Of a stretch of 12,334 nt of DNA, positions 11,939-12,334 are shown in pieces (positions within the stretch are counted from its first letter, which is position 1; each line of letters starts with the position of its first letter). Source of the DNA: Vulcanisaeta sp. UBA163. GTDB taxonomy: Archaea > Thermoproteota > Thermoprotei > Thermoproteales > Thermocladiaceae. Below the pieces are notes generated by a model. It worked only from the letters and a program-made list of their open reading frames with translations. It was not told where the DNA came from and made no database searches. The stretch covers positions 1,465 through 13,798 of the forward strand of contig DAJV01000009.1 in NCBI GenBank assembly GCA_002496475.1. Reading direction: 5' to 3'. A program made the translations under genes and the position numbers.

Positions 11939-12334
11939 ATGACCAATATGGGTAGCAAGTCCCTGAAGATACAGATAGGTGGTGCAAATCTCAGGCCAAT
12001 GTGGGTGGTCGCGTCAATACTTTTGATAGGTGCCTTGGCAATGCTTATTGGCGGTATAACCATGCAACTAGTGTATCGCATATACCTCGCTCCATTATGG
12101 GTTGGTATTTTCGCGGGCATATTACTATCAATTCCCCTAGAGATTTGGGACTTTTCCAACCCAGACGTCATAATTAGGGCAATTACCCTAAAGGATAGGC
12201 TGTTAATGGTATGCTTTGGATTAGTCATCGGCCTTGGCGCAATACTACTCTACGCACTTAACCTATTCGTTCCAGTGCTTCACTGGGGTATTAAGGACTT
12301 TTTTGTGCCTGGCATTGTTGTTGGCGGCCTATTA
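11939..12334 (+). CDS. Polytopic membrane protein, possibly YeeE/YedE-type transporter, 3'-truncated by the window
   Basis: The frame from the ATG at 11939 stays open for 132 codons to the window end, so the protein continues beyond it. Residues 1-20 are a short polar N terminus. Membrane helices are visible at about 21-45 (WVVASILLIGALAMLIGG), 52-69, 88-108 (VCFGLVIGLGAILLYAL) and from 121 on (FFVPGIVVGGLL). Between helices 2 and 3 lies a loop with NPDVIIRAITLKDR at 74-87. The Gly-rich helices and the DP/NP-V-I-x-x-T-L-x-D-R loop remind me of YeeE/YedE thiosulfate/sulfur-compound transporters, which would suit a sulfur-metabolising crenarchaeon. This is only a resemblance; the diagnostic cysteine motif would be downstream. 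An alternative start at 11948 removes three residues. It is transcribed away from eS6 from a 121-bp divergent gap. Confidence 0.75.
   Translation, partial: MTNMGSKSLKIQIGGANLRPMWVVASILLIGALAMLIGGITMQLVYRIYLAPLWVGIFAGILLSIPLEIWDFSNPDVIIRAITLKDRLLMVCFGLVIGLGAILLYALNLFVPVLHWGIKDFFVPGIVVGGLL

Noticed and set aside
11890..12228. 112-codon minus-strand frame at the right end
   Set aside because: The plus strand here encodes clean membrane helices with a promoter. The minus frame shows no family features.
1..12334. CRISPR array, transposon ends, defence system or integrated element
   Set aside because: No regularly spaced repeats, transposase, integrase or Cas-like protein was seen. The content is housekeeping.

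Overview
The window looks like a chromosomal segment of a hyperthermophilic crenarchaeon, most likely of the order Thermoproteales and close to Vulcanisaeta or Caldivirga. This placement is an inference from gene content and moderate G+C; no database search was run. The supporting genes are archaeal: ribosomal protein eS6, the short archaeal/eukaryotic type of PheT, the archaeal D-aminoacyl-tRNA deacylase DtdA, a GfcR-type HTH-phosphoribosyltransferase regulator, a family-4 uracil-DNA glycosylase, and a thiolase-DUF35 pair. Signals are archaeal too. Most first genes have an A/T-rich TATA-like box about 25-32 nt upstream of the start codon and almost no leader, while several other genes carry a strong GGTGA-type Shine-Dalgarno sequence.

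Layout. 1-1344 (+): 3' part of an SCP-x-type thiolase and its DUF35 zinc-ribbon/OB-fold partner, the usual archaeal mevalonate-entry pair. 1345-2118 (-): an unrecognised two-domain winged-helix-like protein. 2371-2634 (+): a small zinc-ribbon protein. 2812-3919 (-): a DUF429 RNase H-fold protein, overlapped at its end by an unrecognised cysteine-rich small protein. 3920-4291: mostly non-coding, with a hairpin and a 13-nt direct repeat. 4292-6822 (-): pheT followed by dtdA, two enzymes of aminoacyl-tRNA synthesis and quality control. 6877-7476 (+): a membrane-anchored PEBP/YbhB-like protein, divergent from pheT across a 54-bp shared promoter. 7473-8126 (-): a protein with a basic alpha/beta core and a C-terminal coiled coil, the best candidate here for the ThermoDBP single-stranded-DNA-binding family. 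8266-9006 (+): a GfcR-like regulator. 9087-10484 (+): a processive family-2 glycosyltransferase with membrane helices. 10487-11125 (-): family-4 uracil-DNA glycosylase. 11362-11817 (-): eS6. 11939-12334 (+): the first 132 codons of a polytopic membrane protein, possibly a YeeE/YedE-type transporter, cut by the window end.

The window is mainly housekeeping: translation (eS6, PheT, DtdA), genome maintenance (UDG, possible ThermoDBP), isoprenoid lipid precursor supply (thiolase/DUF35), envelope (GT2, PEBP) and regulation (GfcR). There are no tRNA or rRNA genes, CRISPR arrays or transposons. The most unusual features are three convergent gene junctions with almost no intergenic DNA, two of them with a palindrome that forms both stop codons; the compact divergent pheT/PEBP promoter; phased repeats over the gfcR-like TATA box; and the coiled-coil ThermoDBP candidate.
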